Source of the DNA: Streptomyces griseoaurantiacus
GTDB taxonomy: Bacteria; Actinomycetota; Actinomycetes; Streptomycetales; Streptomycetaceae
Length of the DNA stretch: 64,000 bases
Reading direction: 5' to 3'
NCBI GenBank assembly: GCA_014656015.1
Contig: BNBP01000001.1
Coordinates: forward strand, 1 to 64,000
Part shown: one piece after another, positions 29,296 to 37,885 of the stretch
Layout: each line of letters opens with the position of its first letter
How positions within the stretch are numbered: position 1 is the first letter of the stretch
Notes under the pieces: generated by a model
What the model was told of the DNA's origin: nothing
What the model saw: the letters and a program-made list of their open reading frames with translations, nothing else
Database searches by the model: none
Program-made: the position numbers and the translations under genes

Positions 29296-29766
29296 TCAGG
29301 CGAGCTTGATGGACTCGCCCTCCACGGTGATCTTCGCGGCGGGCAGCGGCTGCGTCGCCGGGCCCTTCTTCACGCTGCCGTCCTCGGCGGAGAACTGGCT
29401 GTTGTGGCAGGGGCAGACGATCACACCGTCGGCGATCTTGCTCACGGCGCAGCCCTGGTGCGTGCACTTGGACGAGAAGGCCTTGAACTGGCCCGCCGCC
29501 GGCTGGGTCACGACCACGCCCTTGTCGCCGAAGACCTTGCCGCCGCCCTCGGGGATGTCGGAGGTCTTCGCCAGTTCGGTGCCGCCGGAGCCCGCACCCG
29601 CCCCGGCGTCCTGCGAGGCGCCGTCGCCGCCGGTGCTCGCGCTGGAGGAGGACGAGTCCTCGTCACCGCACGCGGTCAGCGCGACGGCGAGTCCCGCCAC
29701 GCCGACCGCCGCCATGACCGTACGGCGGGCCGGAGCCGGAGCGGGGTGGAGCGATTCGCTGGTCAT
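29296..29766 (-). CDS. Rieske [2Fe-2S] lipoprotein, probably Tat-exported
   Basis: 156 residues. ARRTVMAAVGVAGLAVALTACG combines a twin arginine (R14-R15) with a lipobox ending at C33, so it is predicted to be Tat-secreted and lipid-anchored. A Ser/Gly linker leads to a Rieske domain with ligands C101, H103, C118 and H121 (CTH and CPCH) and the stabilising C106/C120 pair. It is probably an extracytoplasmic electron carrier of unknown partner. No cytochrome gene adjoins it. Confidence 0.92.
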   Translation of the reverse strand: MTSESLHPAPAPARRTVMAAVGVAGLAVALTACGDEDSSSSSASTGGDGASQDAGAGAGSGGTELAKTSDIPEGGGKVFGDKGVVVTQPAAGQFKAFSSKCTHQGCAVSKIADGVIVCPCHNSQFSAEDGSVKKGPATQPLPAAKITVEGESIKLA

Positions 29767-29989
29767 GCCGACGTTCCCTTCGATGGTGCTGCCACGGTGA
29801 CCGGCACGTGTACGGCGGCGGATCGCCGCCGGTGACCGCCGGTGCTTCGACCATGGTTACGGCGTGCGGGCACCGCCTGTTCACGCGGCGCGCGATCGAC
29901 AGGAGATCGACAGCAGCCGTCCGTGTCCGGCCGCCGGGCCGGGCGACGGGCCGGACGGCCGTCCCGCGCGGCCCGGATAACCTGGGGCG

Positions 29990-30778
29990 ATGCTCAAGGA
30001 AGTCACCGCGACCCGCTACATCACGCCCCTGCGGGAGGGCGGTTCGCTGCCCGGACTGATCGAGGCCGACGACCTCACGGCGTACGTCGTGAAGTTCAGC
30101 GGCGCCGGGCAGGGCCGCAAGACGCTGGTCGCGGAGGTGGTCTGCGGCACGCTCGCCCGGCGGCTCGGGCTGCGGGTGCCCGGGCTGGCCGCCGTCGCCC
30201 TCGATCCCGTGCTCGGCCTCGGGGAGCCCGACGAGGAGGTGCAGGGGCTGCTGCGGGGGAGCGGCGGGCTCAACCTCGGGATGGACTTCCTCAGCGGCGC
30301 GCTCGGCTTCGACGCCCTCGCCTTCCCGGTGGACGCCGCCGAGGCCGGGCGGATCGTCTGGTTCGACGCCCTGGTCAACAACGTCGACCGGTCCTGGCGG
30401 AACCCCAACCTGCTGCGATGGCGGGGGGAGTTGTGGCTCATCGACCACGGCGCCACCATGATCTGGCAGCACAACTGGCCCACCGCCGAGCGCTCCGCCG
30501 CCCGCCCCTACGACGCCGGTGACCACGCACTGGCGCCCTTCGCCCCGGACGTCGCCGCGGCCGCCGCCGAACTGGCACCGCTGGTGACGGCGGACCTGCT
30601 GGCCGAGGTGACCGCAGAGATCCCCGACGCCTGGCTCACGGACGAACCCGGCTTCGGCTCGCCCGACGAGGTGCGCCGGGCCTACGCCGCCCCGCTGCTG
30701 ACCCGGGCCCCCGTGATCCACGAGCGGGTCACCGGGCTGACCGCCGCCCGCGCGACCGTCACGCAGGAGAACAAGTGA
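29990..30778 (+). CDS. HipA-like kinase family protein
   Basis: 262 residues. It resembles the HipA-type kinase fold, with YVVKFSGAGQG near the N-terminus, LVNNVDRSWRNPNLL as catalytic loop and LWLIDHGATMIW as metal-binding DxG. Streptomyces carries this gene together with a DUF3037 gene; toxin activity has not been shown to my knowledge. Its ATG lies 7 bases after TAACCT with no ribosome site, so translation is likely leaderless. Its stop overlaps the next start (GTGA). Confidence 0.8.
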   Translation: MLKEVTATRYITPLREGGSLPGLIEADDLTAYVVKFSGAGQGRKTLVAEVVCGTLARRLGLRVPGLAAVALDPVLGLGEPDEEVQGLLRGSGGLNLGMDFLSGALGFDALAFPVDAAEAGRIVWFDALVNNVDRSWRNPNLLRWRGELWLIDHGATMIWQHNWPTAERSAARPYDAGDHALAPFAPDVAAAAAELAPLVTADLLAEVTAEIPDAWLTDEPGFGSPDEVRRAYAAPLLTRAPVIHERVTGLTAARATVTQENK

Positions 30779-31158
30779 ACGACCGGGACGTCTTCGAGTA
30801 CGCGCTGCTGCGGGTCGTTCCGCGCGTCGAGCGCGGCGAGTGCATCAACGCGGGGGTGCTCGTCTACTGCCGGGCCCGGTCCTTCGTGACCGCGCGCACC
30901 CATCTGGACGAGGACCGGCTGCGGGCTCTGGACCCGGCGGCGGACGTGGCCGGCGTGCGCGCCGCGCTGCGCGCCGTCGAGGGCGTGTGCGCGGGCGGCG
31001 CCGCGGCCGGCCCGGCTGCCGGGGACGATGCCGGGCGGCGTTTCCGCTGGCTGGTGGCACCCCGCTCGACGACCGTGAGCCCCGGCCCGGTGCACACGGG
31101 TCTGACCGCCGATCCGGCGGCCGAGGCGGAGCGATTGCTCGCGTTGCTGGTGAGGTAA
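30775..31158 (+). CDS. DUF3037 domain protein
   Basis: 127 residues. The start VFEYALLRVVPRVERGECINAGV is characteristic of DUF3037. The family is almost always next to a HipA-like kinase gene. Here the two overlap by 4 bases and are translationally coupled, suggesting they act together, perhaps as kinase and partner. Function is unknown. Confidence 0.88.
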   Translation: MNDRDVFEYALLRVVPRVERGECINAGVLVYCRARSFVTARTHLDEDRLRALDPAADVAGVRAALRAVEGVCAGGAAAGPAAGDDAGRRFRWLVAPRSTTVSPGPVHTGLTADPAAEAERLLALLVR

Positions 31159-31183
31159 TGGATCACACGCACCCGGTGTGCCG

Positions 31184-31242
31184 TTGACACCGGGTGCCAG
31201 GGCTTCTAGCGTCACGTCTGTCGAAGGTACTAAGCGGTCGCT
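31184..31242 (+). promoter_or_regulatory. strong promoter and candidate TetR-type operator of the fabG operon
   Basis: TTGACA (31184-31189), 17 bases, TAGCGT (31207-31212) is a near-consensus HrdB promoter. About 15 bases after the expected transcript start lies AGCG-GT-CGCT (31233-31242) in the context CTAAGCGGTCGCTCA, similar to TetR-family operators of actinobacterial lipid genes. A repressor bound there would block elongation or initiation. Confidence 0.65.
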
Positions 31243-31334
31243 CACCGGGCGTGCCGCAGGAGCCGCCACCTTCCGGAAGCCTCCGGGGACCCCCGGAGGG
31301 CCCGGTGACTTCCCCAGGACGAGGAGAAGCAGCA

Positions 31335-32096
31335 ATGTCCACCACTGAAGCGCGGGTAGCCGTCGTCACCGGCGCGGCGCGCGGCATCGGCGCCGCCACC
31401 GCCGTACGCCTGGCCGCCGAGGGCCGTGCCGTCGCGGTGCTCGACCTCGACGAGGCCGCCTGCAAGGACACCGTCGAGAAGATCACCGCCGCCGGGGGCA
31501 CGGCGCTCGCGATCGGCTGCGACGTCTCCGACGAGGCGCAGGTCGAGGCGGCCGTGGAGCGCGTCGTCCGGGAGCTGGGCGCGCCCACGATCCTCGTCAA
31601 CAACGCGGGTGTGCTCCGCGACAACCTGCTGTTCAAGATGAGCGTCGACGACTGGGACACCGTCATGGGCGTGCATCTGCGCGGCGCCTTCCTGACGTCC
31701 CGCGCCTGCCAGAAGCACATGGTCGACGCGCACTTCGGGCGCATCGTCAACCTCTCCTCCTCCTCCGCGCTCGGCAACCGGGGCCAGGTCAACTACTCCG
31801 CCGCCAAGGCCGGTATGCAGGGCTTCACCAAGACCCTCGCCAAGGAACTCGGCAAGTTCGGCGTCACCGCCAACGCGGTCGCCCCCGGCTTCATCGCCAC
31901 CGAGATGACCAAGGCCACCGCCGACCGCGTCGGCATGGGCTTCGAGGACTTCAAGGCCGCCGCCGCCACCCAGATCCCGGTCGCGCGCGTCGGCGAGCCC
32001 GAGGACATCGCGAACGCCGTCGCCTTCTTCACGGGCGAGGCCGCCGGATTCGTCTCCGGCCAGGTGCTGTACGTGGCCGGCGGACCGCTCGACTAG
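31335..32096 (+). CDS. fabG: 3-oxoacyl-ACP reductase FabG-like short-chain dehydrogenase
   Basis: 253 residues. The NAD(P) motif TGAARGIG lies at 12-19, NNAG at 89-92, and the catalytic Y154-x3-K158 in YSAAK. It matches FabG-type reductases that reduce 3-ketoacyl thioesters. ATG 31335 follows GAGGAG. It forms an operon with a second SDR 22 bases downstream, under a strong promoter, and both may serve acyl-CoA rather than ACP substrates. Confidence 0.88.
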   Translation: MSTTEARVAVVTGAARGIGAATAVRLAAEGRAVAVLDLDEAACKDTVEKITAAGGTALAIGCDVSDEAQVEAAVERVVRELGAPTILVNNAGVLRDNLLFKMSVDDWDTVMGVHLRGAFLTSRACQKHMVDAHFGRIVNLSSSSALGNRGQVNYSAAKAGMQGFTKTLAKELGKFGVTANAVAPGFIATEMTKATADRVGMGFEDFKAAAATQIPVARVGEPEDIANAVAFFTGEAAGFVSGQVLYVAGGPLD

Positions 32097-32118
32097 CGCG
32101 ACTGGGGAAACAGGGAAC

Positions 32119-32877
32119 ATGACTTCGGTGGAACTCTCCGGCAAGGTCGCCCTCATCACGGGCGCCAGCCGCGGCATCGGCTACGGCGTCGCCGAGGCGC
32201 TCGTCGCCCGCGGCGACCGCGTCTGCATCACCGGCCGCAACGAGGACGCCCTCAAGGCGGCCGTCGAGGCGCTCGGCGCCGACCGCGTCATCGGCGTGGC
32301 CGGCAAGGCGCACGACGAGGAACACCAGGCCGTCGCCGTCGCGCGCACCATGGAGGCGTTCGGCCGCGTCGACCACCTCGTCAACAACGCGGGCACCAAC
32401 CCGGTGTTCGGGGCGATCGCGGACCTCGACCTGAACGTCGTGCGCAAGATCTTCGAGACCAACGTGCTCTCCGCGCTCGGCTTCGCCCAGCGCACCTGGC
32501 ACGCCTGGCAGAAGGAGAACGGCGGGGCGATCGTCAACATCGCCTCGGTGGCCGGTCTTTCGGCCTCGCCGTTCATCGGGGCGTACGGCGTCAGCAAGGC
32601 CGCGATGATCAATCTGACCCAGCAGCTCGCCCACGAGTTCGCGCCCACGGTACGGGTCAACGCGATCGCCCCCGCCGTGGTCAAGACGAAGTTCGCGCAG
32701 GCCCTGTACGAGGGCCGGGAGGCCGAGGCGGCCGCCTCCTACCCGCTCGGCCGGCTCGGCGTGCCCTCCGACGTGGGCGGTGCGGCCGCGTTCCTCACCT
32801 CCGAGCAGTCGGACTGGATCACCGGGCAGACGCTCGTCGTGGACGGCGGCATCTTCCTCAACGCCGGCGTCGGCTGA
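32119..32877 (+). CDS. short-chain dehydrogenase/reductase (FabG-like)
   Basis: 252 residues. TGASRGIG at 14-21, NNAG at 89-92 and the catalytic Y156-x3-K160 in YGVSK mark a classical SDR, with DGG near the end. It is co-transcribed with the preceding FabG-like gene and ends at a strong hairpin. A 3-ketoacyl or alcohol substrate is likely but cannot be determined. Confidence 0.88.
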   Translation: MTSVELSGKVALITGASRGIGYGVAEALVARGDRVCITGRNEDALKAAVEALGADRVIGVAGKAHDEEHQAVAVARTMEAFGRVDHLVNNAGTNPVFGAIADLDLNVVRKIFETNVLSALGFAQRTWHAWQKENGGAIVNIASVAGLSASPFIGAYGVSKAAMINLTQQLAHEFAPTVRVNAIAPAVVKTKFAQALYEGREAEAAASYPLGRLGVPSDVGGAAAFLTSEQSDWITGQTLVVDGGIFLNAGVG

Positions 32878-32908
32878 CGACGGCGGCACGCGCGCCGCAC
32901 CGCGAAAC

Positions 32909-32934
32909 GGAGCCGGGGGCACGCCCCCGGCTCC
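32909..32934 (+). terminator. terminator of the two-gene SDR operon
   Basis: The perfect 12-bp stem GGAGCCGGGGGC, loop AC, GCCCCCGGCTCC lies 32 bases after the stop. It is followed by repeated GTCGTCTCC units at 32935-32955. Confidence 0.85.
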
Positions 32935-33179
32935 GTCGTCTCCGTCGTCTCCGTCGTTGCGCGCGGGTCCAGGGCGGTGGCCGACGTATGCGGAACGAGT
33001 GCCTCCGGTGTACGTCCGGCGGGTTCGTGTCCAGTGGTGAGGACCTCGTGGCGGCATGACAACGTCGTCATGTTCTCCCTGATCAGATGCCCTGTATGAA
33101 GCCCGCTCCCACGGCGTTTCGCTGCGGTATGGTCCCCCGGTCCCTGGTACGGCGGAACGGCGGATCGAGGAGCGCGCAC

Positions 33180-34757
33180 GTGTTCGACCGGAACCGAAGA
33201 CCGCGCCGGCTCGCGGCGCTCGCGGCCCTGACACTGGTGGCCGGCTGCGGGCTGCTGTCCCCGGGCTCCCCCAACGACGACCCGATCGTCGTGGGCACCA
33301 CCAGCGCGCCCAGCACGCTGGACCCGGCCGCCTCCTGGGACGGTTCCTGGGAGCTGTTCCGCAACATCTACCAGACGCTGCTGAGTTACCCCTACGGGTC
33401 CACCACCCCCCAGCCCGACGCCGCCAGGACGTGCGGGTTCACGGACGCCGCCAACCGCACCTACCGCTGCGTCCTGCGGGCCGGCACGACCTTCTCCGAC
33501 GGCCACTCGCTCGACGCCGCCGCCGTGAAGTACTCCCTCGACCGCATACGCCGGATCAACGTCTCCGGGGGCCCCGCCGGCCTCCTGGCGAACCTGCGGT
33601 CCATCACCACCGAGGGCGACCGCGAGGTCGTCTTCCACCTCGCCCGGCCCGACGCCACCTTCCCGTTCGTGCTCGCCACCCCCGCCATGTCCCTCGTCGA
33701 CCCGGACCACTACCCGGCGCACTCCCTGCGCGAGGACGGCCGGGTCACCGGCTCCGGCCCCTACCGGCTCACCTCCTACGACGAGGGCGAGAAGGCCGAA
33801 CTGAGGGCCAACGGCAGGTACCGGGGCCTCGCGGAGCGCAAGAACGACGCCGTCACCATCGAGTACTTCCGCGACTCCGCCGGCATGGTCGGCGCCCTGC
33901 AGAGAGGCGACATCGACGCCACCTACCGGGGGATCGCCGCCTCCGACGTCGTGGCGCTCCAGGCCGACCAGGTCAAGGACGGCCTGGAGATCGTCGAGAA
34001 CCCCGGCATCGAGATCAGCTACCTGGTGTTCAACCCCGAGGACCGCTGGGCCGGGAAGAAGGCCGTGCGCCGGGCCGTCGCCCAGGTCGTGGACCGTGCC
34101 GCCATCGCGCACAAGGTGTACAAGGACACCGTCCGGCCCCTCTACTCCATGGTCCCGGCGGGACTCGTCGGCCACACCACGGACTTCTTCGACGACTTCG
34201 GGGAGCCCAGCACCTCCAAGGCCCGCAAGATCCTCGCCGAGGCCGGCATCACGCGGCGCGTGCCGCTCACCCTCTGGTACACCATCGACCGCTACGGCTC
34301 CGAGACGGCGCCCGAGTTCTCCGAGCTCAAGCAGCAGCTCGAGGACTCCGGCCTGTTCACCGTCGCCCTCCGCGGCCGCCCCTGGAAGACCTTCGAGGCC
34401 GGTTACCGCAGAGGCGAGTACCCGGTGTTCGGGCGGGGCTGGTTCCCCGACTTCCCCGACGCCGACAACTTCGTCGCCCCCTTCGTGGGGAAGGACAACG
34501 CCCTGGGGACGCCGTACCCCGCCAAGGAGATCACCGACGTCCTGCTGCCCCGCTCGCGCGGCCGCGGCGACCGGGGCACCGTCGCCGAGGACTTCGCCGA
34601 GGCCCAGCGCATCCTCGCCGACGACGCCCGGCTGCTGCCGCTGTGGCAGGGCAAGCAGTACGTGGCCACCGACGAGGATCTCGCGGGCGCGGAACGCGCC
34701 CTGGACCCGTCGACGATCATGCTGATGTGGGAACTGCACCGCCAGACGAGCTGGTAG
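33180..34757 (+). CDS. ABC transporter substrate-binding lipoprotein, family 5 (oligopeptide type)
   Basis: 525 residues. An N-terminal lipoprotein signal (RRLAALAALTLVAGCG, lipidated C23) precedes an SBP family 5 domain (TLDPAASWDGSWELFRNIYQ, FSDGHSLDAAAVKYSLDR). It would bind peptides or similar ligands outside the cell. No permease or ATPase genes adjoin it, so it is an orphan or serves a distant transporter. GTG 33180 follows GAGGAG with 8-base spacing. TATGGT at 33128 is a possible -10. Confidence 0.9.
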   Translation: MFDRNRRPRRLAALAALTLVAGCGLLSPGSPNDDPIVVGTTSAPSTLDPAASWDGSWELFRNIYQTLLSYPYGSTTPQPDAARTCGFTDAANRTYRCVLRAGTTFSDGHSLDAAAVKYSLDRIRRINVSGGPAGLLANLRSITTEGDREVVFHLARPDATFPFVLATPAMSLVDPDHYPAHSLREDGRVTGSGPYRLTSYDEGEKAELRANGRYRGLAERKNDAVTIEYFRDSAGMVGALQRGDIDATYRGIAASDVVALQADQVKDGLEIVENPGIEISYLVFNPEDRWAGKKAVRRAVAQVVDRAAIAHKVYKDTVRPLYSMVPAGLVGHTTDFFDDFGEPSTSKARKILAEAGITRRVPLTLWYTIDRYGSETAPEFSELKQQLEDSGLFTVALRGRPWKTFEAGYRRGEYPVFGRGWFPDFPDADNFVAPFVGKDNALGTPYPAKEITDVLLPRSRGRGDRGTVAEDFAEAQRILADDARLLPLWQGKQYVATDEDLAGAERALDPSTIMLMWELHRQTSW

Positions 34758-34774
34758 CCGGGGAGCGGGGCGCG

Positions 34775-34797
34775 TTGTCAGTGGTCGCCGGTAGGTT
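34775..34797 (+). promoter_or_regulatory. RecA-NDp (PafBC-type) DNA-damage promoter of ung
   Basis: TTGTCAGTG (34775-34783), 8 bases, TAGGTT (34792-34797): an exact fit to TTGTCRGTG-N8-TANNNT, the RecA-independent damage promoter. The start codon follows 40 bases later with GAAGGA as ribosome site. Confidence 0.85.
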
Positions 34798-34836
34798 CTG
34801 AGGACCGCAAGCGACCGTACGACGAAGGACGTTGAC

Positions 34837-35520
34837 GTGACCGACACCGCCATGCTGCCCGAGTCCTGGCAGGGCGTTCTGGGGGACGAACTGCAGCAGC
34901 CCTACTTCAAGGAGCTGACCGAGTTCGTCGAGGAGGAGCGGGCCAGGGGGCCCGTGTACCCGCCCCGCGAGGAGGTCTTCGCGGCGCTCGACGCCACGCC
35001 GTACGACAAGGTGAAGGTGCTCGTCCTCGGCCAGGACCCCTACCACGGCGAGGGCCAGGGCCACGGACTGTGCTTCTCCGTGCGGCCCGGGGTACGGACG
35101 CCGCCCTCGCTGCGGAACATCTACAAGGAGATGCAGGCGGAACTGGGCACGCCCATCCCGGACAACGGCTATCTGATGCCGTGGGCCGAGCAGGGCGTGC
35201 TGCTCCTCAACGCGGTGCTCACGGTCCGCGCCGGCGAGGCCAATTCGCACAAGGGGCGCGGCTGGGAGAAGTTCACCGACGCGGTGATCAGGGCGGTGGC
35301 CGGCCGGCCCGACCCGGCGGTCTTCGTGCTCTGGGGCAACTACGCCCAGAAGAAGCTGCCGCTGATCGACGAGAGCAGGCACACGGTGGTGAAGGGCGCG
35401 CACCCCTCGCCGCTCTCGGCCAAGAAGTTCTTCGGATCCCGCCCGTTCACGCAGATCAACGAGGCCGTGGCCGCCCAGGGCCACACGCCGATCGACTGGA
35501 CGATCCCGAACCTGGGCTGA
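34837..35520 (+). CDS. ung: uracil-DNA glycosylase, family 1
   Basis: 227 residues, full length. The water-activating loop is GQDPYHGEGQGHG with catalytic D67, and the uracil-binding histidine H189 is in HPSPLS. It excises uracil from DNA to begin base-excision repair. GTG 34837 follows GAAGGACG. The upstream RecA-NDp motif predicts induction by DNA damage together with dinB of this window. Confidence 0.97.
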   Translation: MTDTAMLPESWQGVLGDELQQPYFKELTEFVEEERARGPVYPPREEVFAALDATPYDKVKVLVLGQDPYHGEGQGHGLCFSVRPGVRTPPSLRNIYKEMQAELGTPIPDNGYLMPWAEQGVLLLNAVLTVRAGEANSHKGRGWEKFTDAVIRAVAGRPDPAVFVLWGNYAQKKLPLIDESRHTVVKGAHPSPLSAKKFFGSRPFTQINEAVAAQGHTPIDWTIPNLG

Positions 35521-35740
35521 CCACCGCAGGGGGCAGCAGGGGGCACCACCGGGGAAACACGGGGCGGGACGGGCCGGGCGCGTGACCCGGAGCGTCCACA
35601 GGGGGGCGCCTGGGCGGAGCCCTGGCGCCCGACGACAACGCCGCAGAGGTGCGTGCCGGACCGCGCGGCGCCGGGATGATCCGGACGAGAGGCCCTAGCG
35701 TCGAAGGCGTCGGGTTCGACGGGACCGGAGGGATGCGACG

Positions 35741-36277
35741 GTGGAGCCAGGAGAACGCGCGGCGGCGGGGGACGCCGAGGGCGCGGTGGACGCCGTGCTG
35801 AGCCGGATCGGCCAGGCCGTGATGCTGCACCACGGAGGGGACCGGGAGGAGGCACGCGGCCGGTTCCTCGCACTGTGGGCGGAGATCGGGGAGGACGGGG
35901 ACCCACTGCACCGCTGCACGCTGGCGCACTACCTGGCGGACACCCAGGAGGAACCCGCCGACGAACTCGCCTGGGACCTGCGGGCCCTGTCGGCGGCCGA
36001 GGAAATGACCGACGGCCCGTCCGCCGTGCCGGACGGCCCGCCCGAGGTGCGCGGCTTCTTCCCCTCCCTGCACCTCAACCTGGCCGCGGACTACGTGAAA
36101 CTGGGCCGCCGGGAGGCCGCCCGGGGACACCTCCGCCGGGCCCGCGGCACGGCGGACGCGCTCGGCGACGATCCGTACGCGGAGGGGGTCCGCGCGGCGA
36201 TGGACCGCCTCGAAAGGGAACTGTCCACGGGCGGCGAACCCCCCGTGGGCCCGCCGAGACGCCCCCGCGCGTCCTGA
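35741..36277 (+). CDS. conserved hypothetical protein, TPR-like
   Basis: 178 residues from GTG 35741 after GGAGGGA. Helical repeats rich in Ala/Leu (VMLHHGGDREEARGRFLALW, LNLAADYVKLGRREAARGHL) resemble tetratricopeptide repeats. The C-terminus is Pro/Arg-rich. No catalytic motif is seen. Streptomycetes carry similar proteins of unknown role. Confidence 0.72.
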   Translation: MEPGERAAAGDAEGAVDAVLSRIGQAVMLHHGGDREEARGRFLALWAEIGEDGDPLHRCTLAHYLADTQEEPADELAWDLRALSAAEEMTDGPSAVPDGPPEVRGFFPSLHLNLAADYVKLGRREAARGHLRRARGTADALGDDPYAEGVRAAMDRLERELSTGGEPPVGPPRRPRAS

Positions 36278-36468
36278 ACGGCCGGGCCGGGCAGTCGGTC
36301 ACACGCGCACGGATGCGGGCACGGGCCCGCGTGGTAGGTTCTGCGTCGCCGTACGCCCGAGCGCGACCGAGGAGGTGAGACCGATCAACGCAGCGACAGG
36401 TCGGGGCTCCCTCACCCGCACGGTCCGGGGAGTGCCCGCTGAAGGCATTCCGAAAGGCTGGGCACCTC

Positions 36469-37203
36469 ATGCGCACGCACTCCGAGACGTCGTCGTCCGA
36501 CGGCGTCACCGAACGGCTCTTCACCCTCGGTGAGATCCCCGGCGTCCTGTGGACGCCCGTGGGCGCCGTCGGCACCCGGCCCCTCGTCCTGCTGGGACAC
36601 GGCGGCGGCCGCCACAAGAAGGACCCCGACCTCGTGGCCCGCGCCCGCCGCCTCGTGACCGGGCACGGGTTCGCGGTCGTGGCACCGGACGTGCCCGGCC
36701 ACGGAGAGCGGCCGGTGGACGAGGAGTACGACCGGATCGCGCGGGCCAACCAGGCGCGCATCGCCGCCGGTGCGGAACCGGCCCCGCTGATCGCCGCCTT
36801 CCAGGCACTCGTGGCGCGCCGGACCGTCCCGGAATGGCGGGCCGTCCTGGACGCGGTCCAGGCGCTCGGCCATGTCGGGACCGGCCCGGTGGGCTACTGG
36901 GGCGTTTCGCTGGGATGCGGACTCGGCGTCCCCTTCGTCGCCCGGGAACCGCGGGTGCGCGCGGCGGTTCTGGGCCTCGGCGGAGCGTCGGCCTCGGCGG
37001 AGGCGGCCGCGCGGATCACGGTCCCCGTTCAGTTCTGGCTGCAATGGGACGACGAACGGGTGCCGCGAGAGCAGAGCCTGGCACTGTTCGACGCCCTCGG
37101 CTCGCCCGACAAGTCCCTGCACGCCCACCCCGGTGGGCACGGGGAGATGCCGGTGCGCGAACCGGACTGCACCGCACGGTTCTTCGCCCGGCACCTCGGC
37201 TGA
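36469..37203 (+). CDS. alpha/beta hydrolase (dienelactone hydrolase-like)
   Basis: 244 residues. LVLLGHGGGRHKKDP gives the oxyanion region, GYWGVSLGCGLGVPFV contains the G-x-S-x-G nucleophile elbow, and HAHPGGHGEMP supplies the catalytic histidine. It probably hydrolyses an ester or lactone, substrate unknown. ATG 36469 is preceded by a 190-base leader with TAGGTT at 36331 as a possible -10. Confidence 0.85.
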   Translation: MRTHSETSSSDGVTERLFTLGEIPGVLWTPVGAVGTRPLVLLGHGGGRHKKDPDLVARARRLVTGHGFAVVAPDVPGHGERPVDEEYDRIARANQARIAAGAEPAPLIAAFQALVARRTVPEWRAVLDAVQALGHVGTGPVGYWGVSLGCGLGVPFVAREPRVRAAVLGLGGASASAEAAARITVPVQFWLQWDDERVPREQSLALFDALGSPDKSLHAHPGGHGEMPVREPDCTARFFARHLG

Positions 37204-37209
37204 CGGCCG

Positions 37210-37264
37210 CACCCGTGTCCGCGCGGCGCGGAAACGGCCACACCCGTGTCCGCGCCGCGCGGAA
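37210..37264. repeat. short direct repeat, two 24-bp near-identical copies
   Basis: The segment CACCCGTGTCCGCG... occurs at 37210-37233 and 37241-37264, differing at one base and 31 bases apart. Each copy contains a self-complementary GTCCGCG/CGCGGA-like core. It fills the gap between the hydrolase stop and the convergent lipoprotein stop and may act as a terminator. Confidence 0.6.
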
Positions 37265-37292
37265 CTCAACGCCGCCCGGCGCGGATCACGCC

Positions 37293-37766
37293 TCAGTGGC
37301 CGTACGTGCGTGCGCAGATCTTCGCCTGGGGGCTGTCCGCCGGCCAGCCCCCGTAGGTGCGCCCCAGGGCGCAGACGCCGGAGTGGTCCGGTGGGGGCTT
37401 CGGGGCGGCGGCCGGAGGAGGCGCGGCCCGGTGCCCGGCCGGTGGCGCCTCGCCGTGACGGGGCGGGGCGGCCGGGGGAGCGGGAGCGCGACCGGGTGCC
37501 GGTGCGGCGGGGACGTGCGACCCGGGTGCGGGGCGGGGCGGGCCCCCGGCCGACGGGGCCCGCGGGCCGGTGCGTTCCAGGGCCTCGTCGGCCGGGGCCT
37601 GCACGAGCCGGGGCTCGGCGGTGCCGTCCGGTCGTGCCGCGGTCGTACGGGAGGGCGGAGAGGAGGACGGCGGCCCGGGGGCGAGGGGGCGCTGGACCGT
37701 GGTGCAGCCGGCGAGGGCGGACGCGGTCACCGTGACCAGGAGCGCTGCGGTGGTGGTTCGATGCAC
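37293..37766 (-). CDS. small proline-rich putative lipoprotein
   Basis: 157 residues from GTG 37766. The signal RTTTAALLVTVTASALAGCTT gives a lipobox at C20. A long Pro/Ala/Gly-rich disordered segment follows, then a C-terminal motif with two cysteines (SGVCALGRTYGGWPADSPQA, ending ICARTYGH) that could form a disulfide. It is presumably anchored at the cell surface; function unknown. Confidence 0.75.
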   Translation of the reverse strand: MHRTTTAALLVTVTASALAGCTTVQRPLAPGPPSSSPPSRTTAARPDGTAEPRLVQAPADEALERTGPRAPSAGGPPRPAPGSHVPAAPAPGRAPAPPAAPPRHGEAPPAGHRAAPPPAAAPKPPPDHSGVCALGRTYGGWPADSPQAKICARTYGH

Positions 37767-37885
37767 CCGGGCAACTCTGGCGGCTCCGACCCGGCACGGG
37801 GGAGTGGACGGACGGAAAATGCCCCACATGGGTGAGCGCCGTATGCTTCCCCGGAACCCGCGTCGAACACAGGAGGAGACAACCG

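Noticed and set aside
36375..36468. Short upstream frame starting GTG after GAGGAG before the alpha/beta hydrolase
   Set aside because: It runs into the hydrolase gene in another frame with an Arg-rich, non-protein-like composition; a leader peptide is possible but unsupported.
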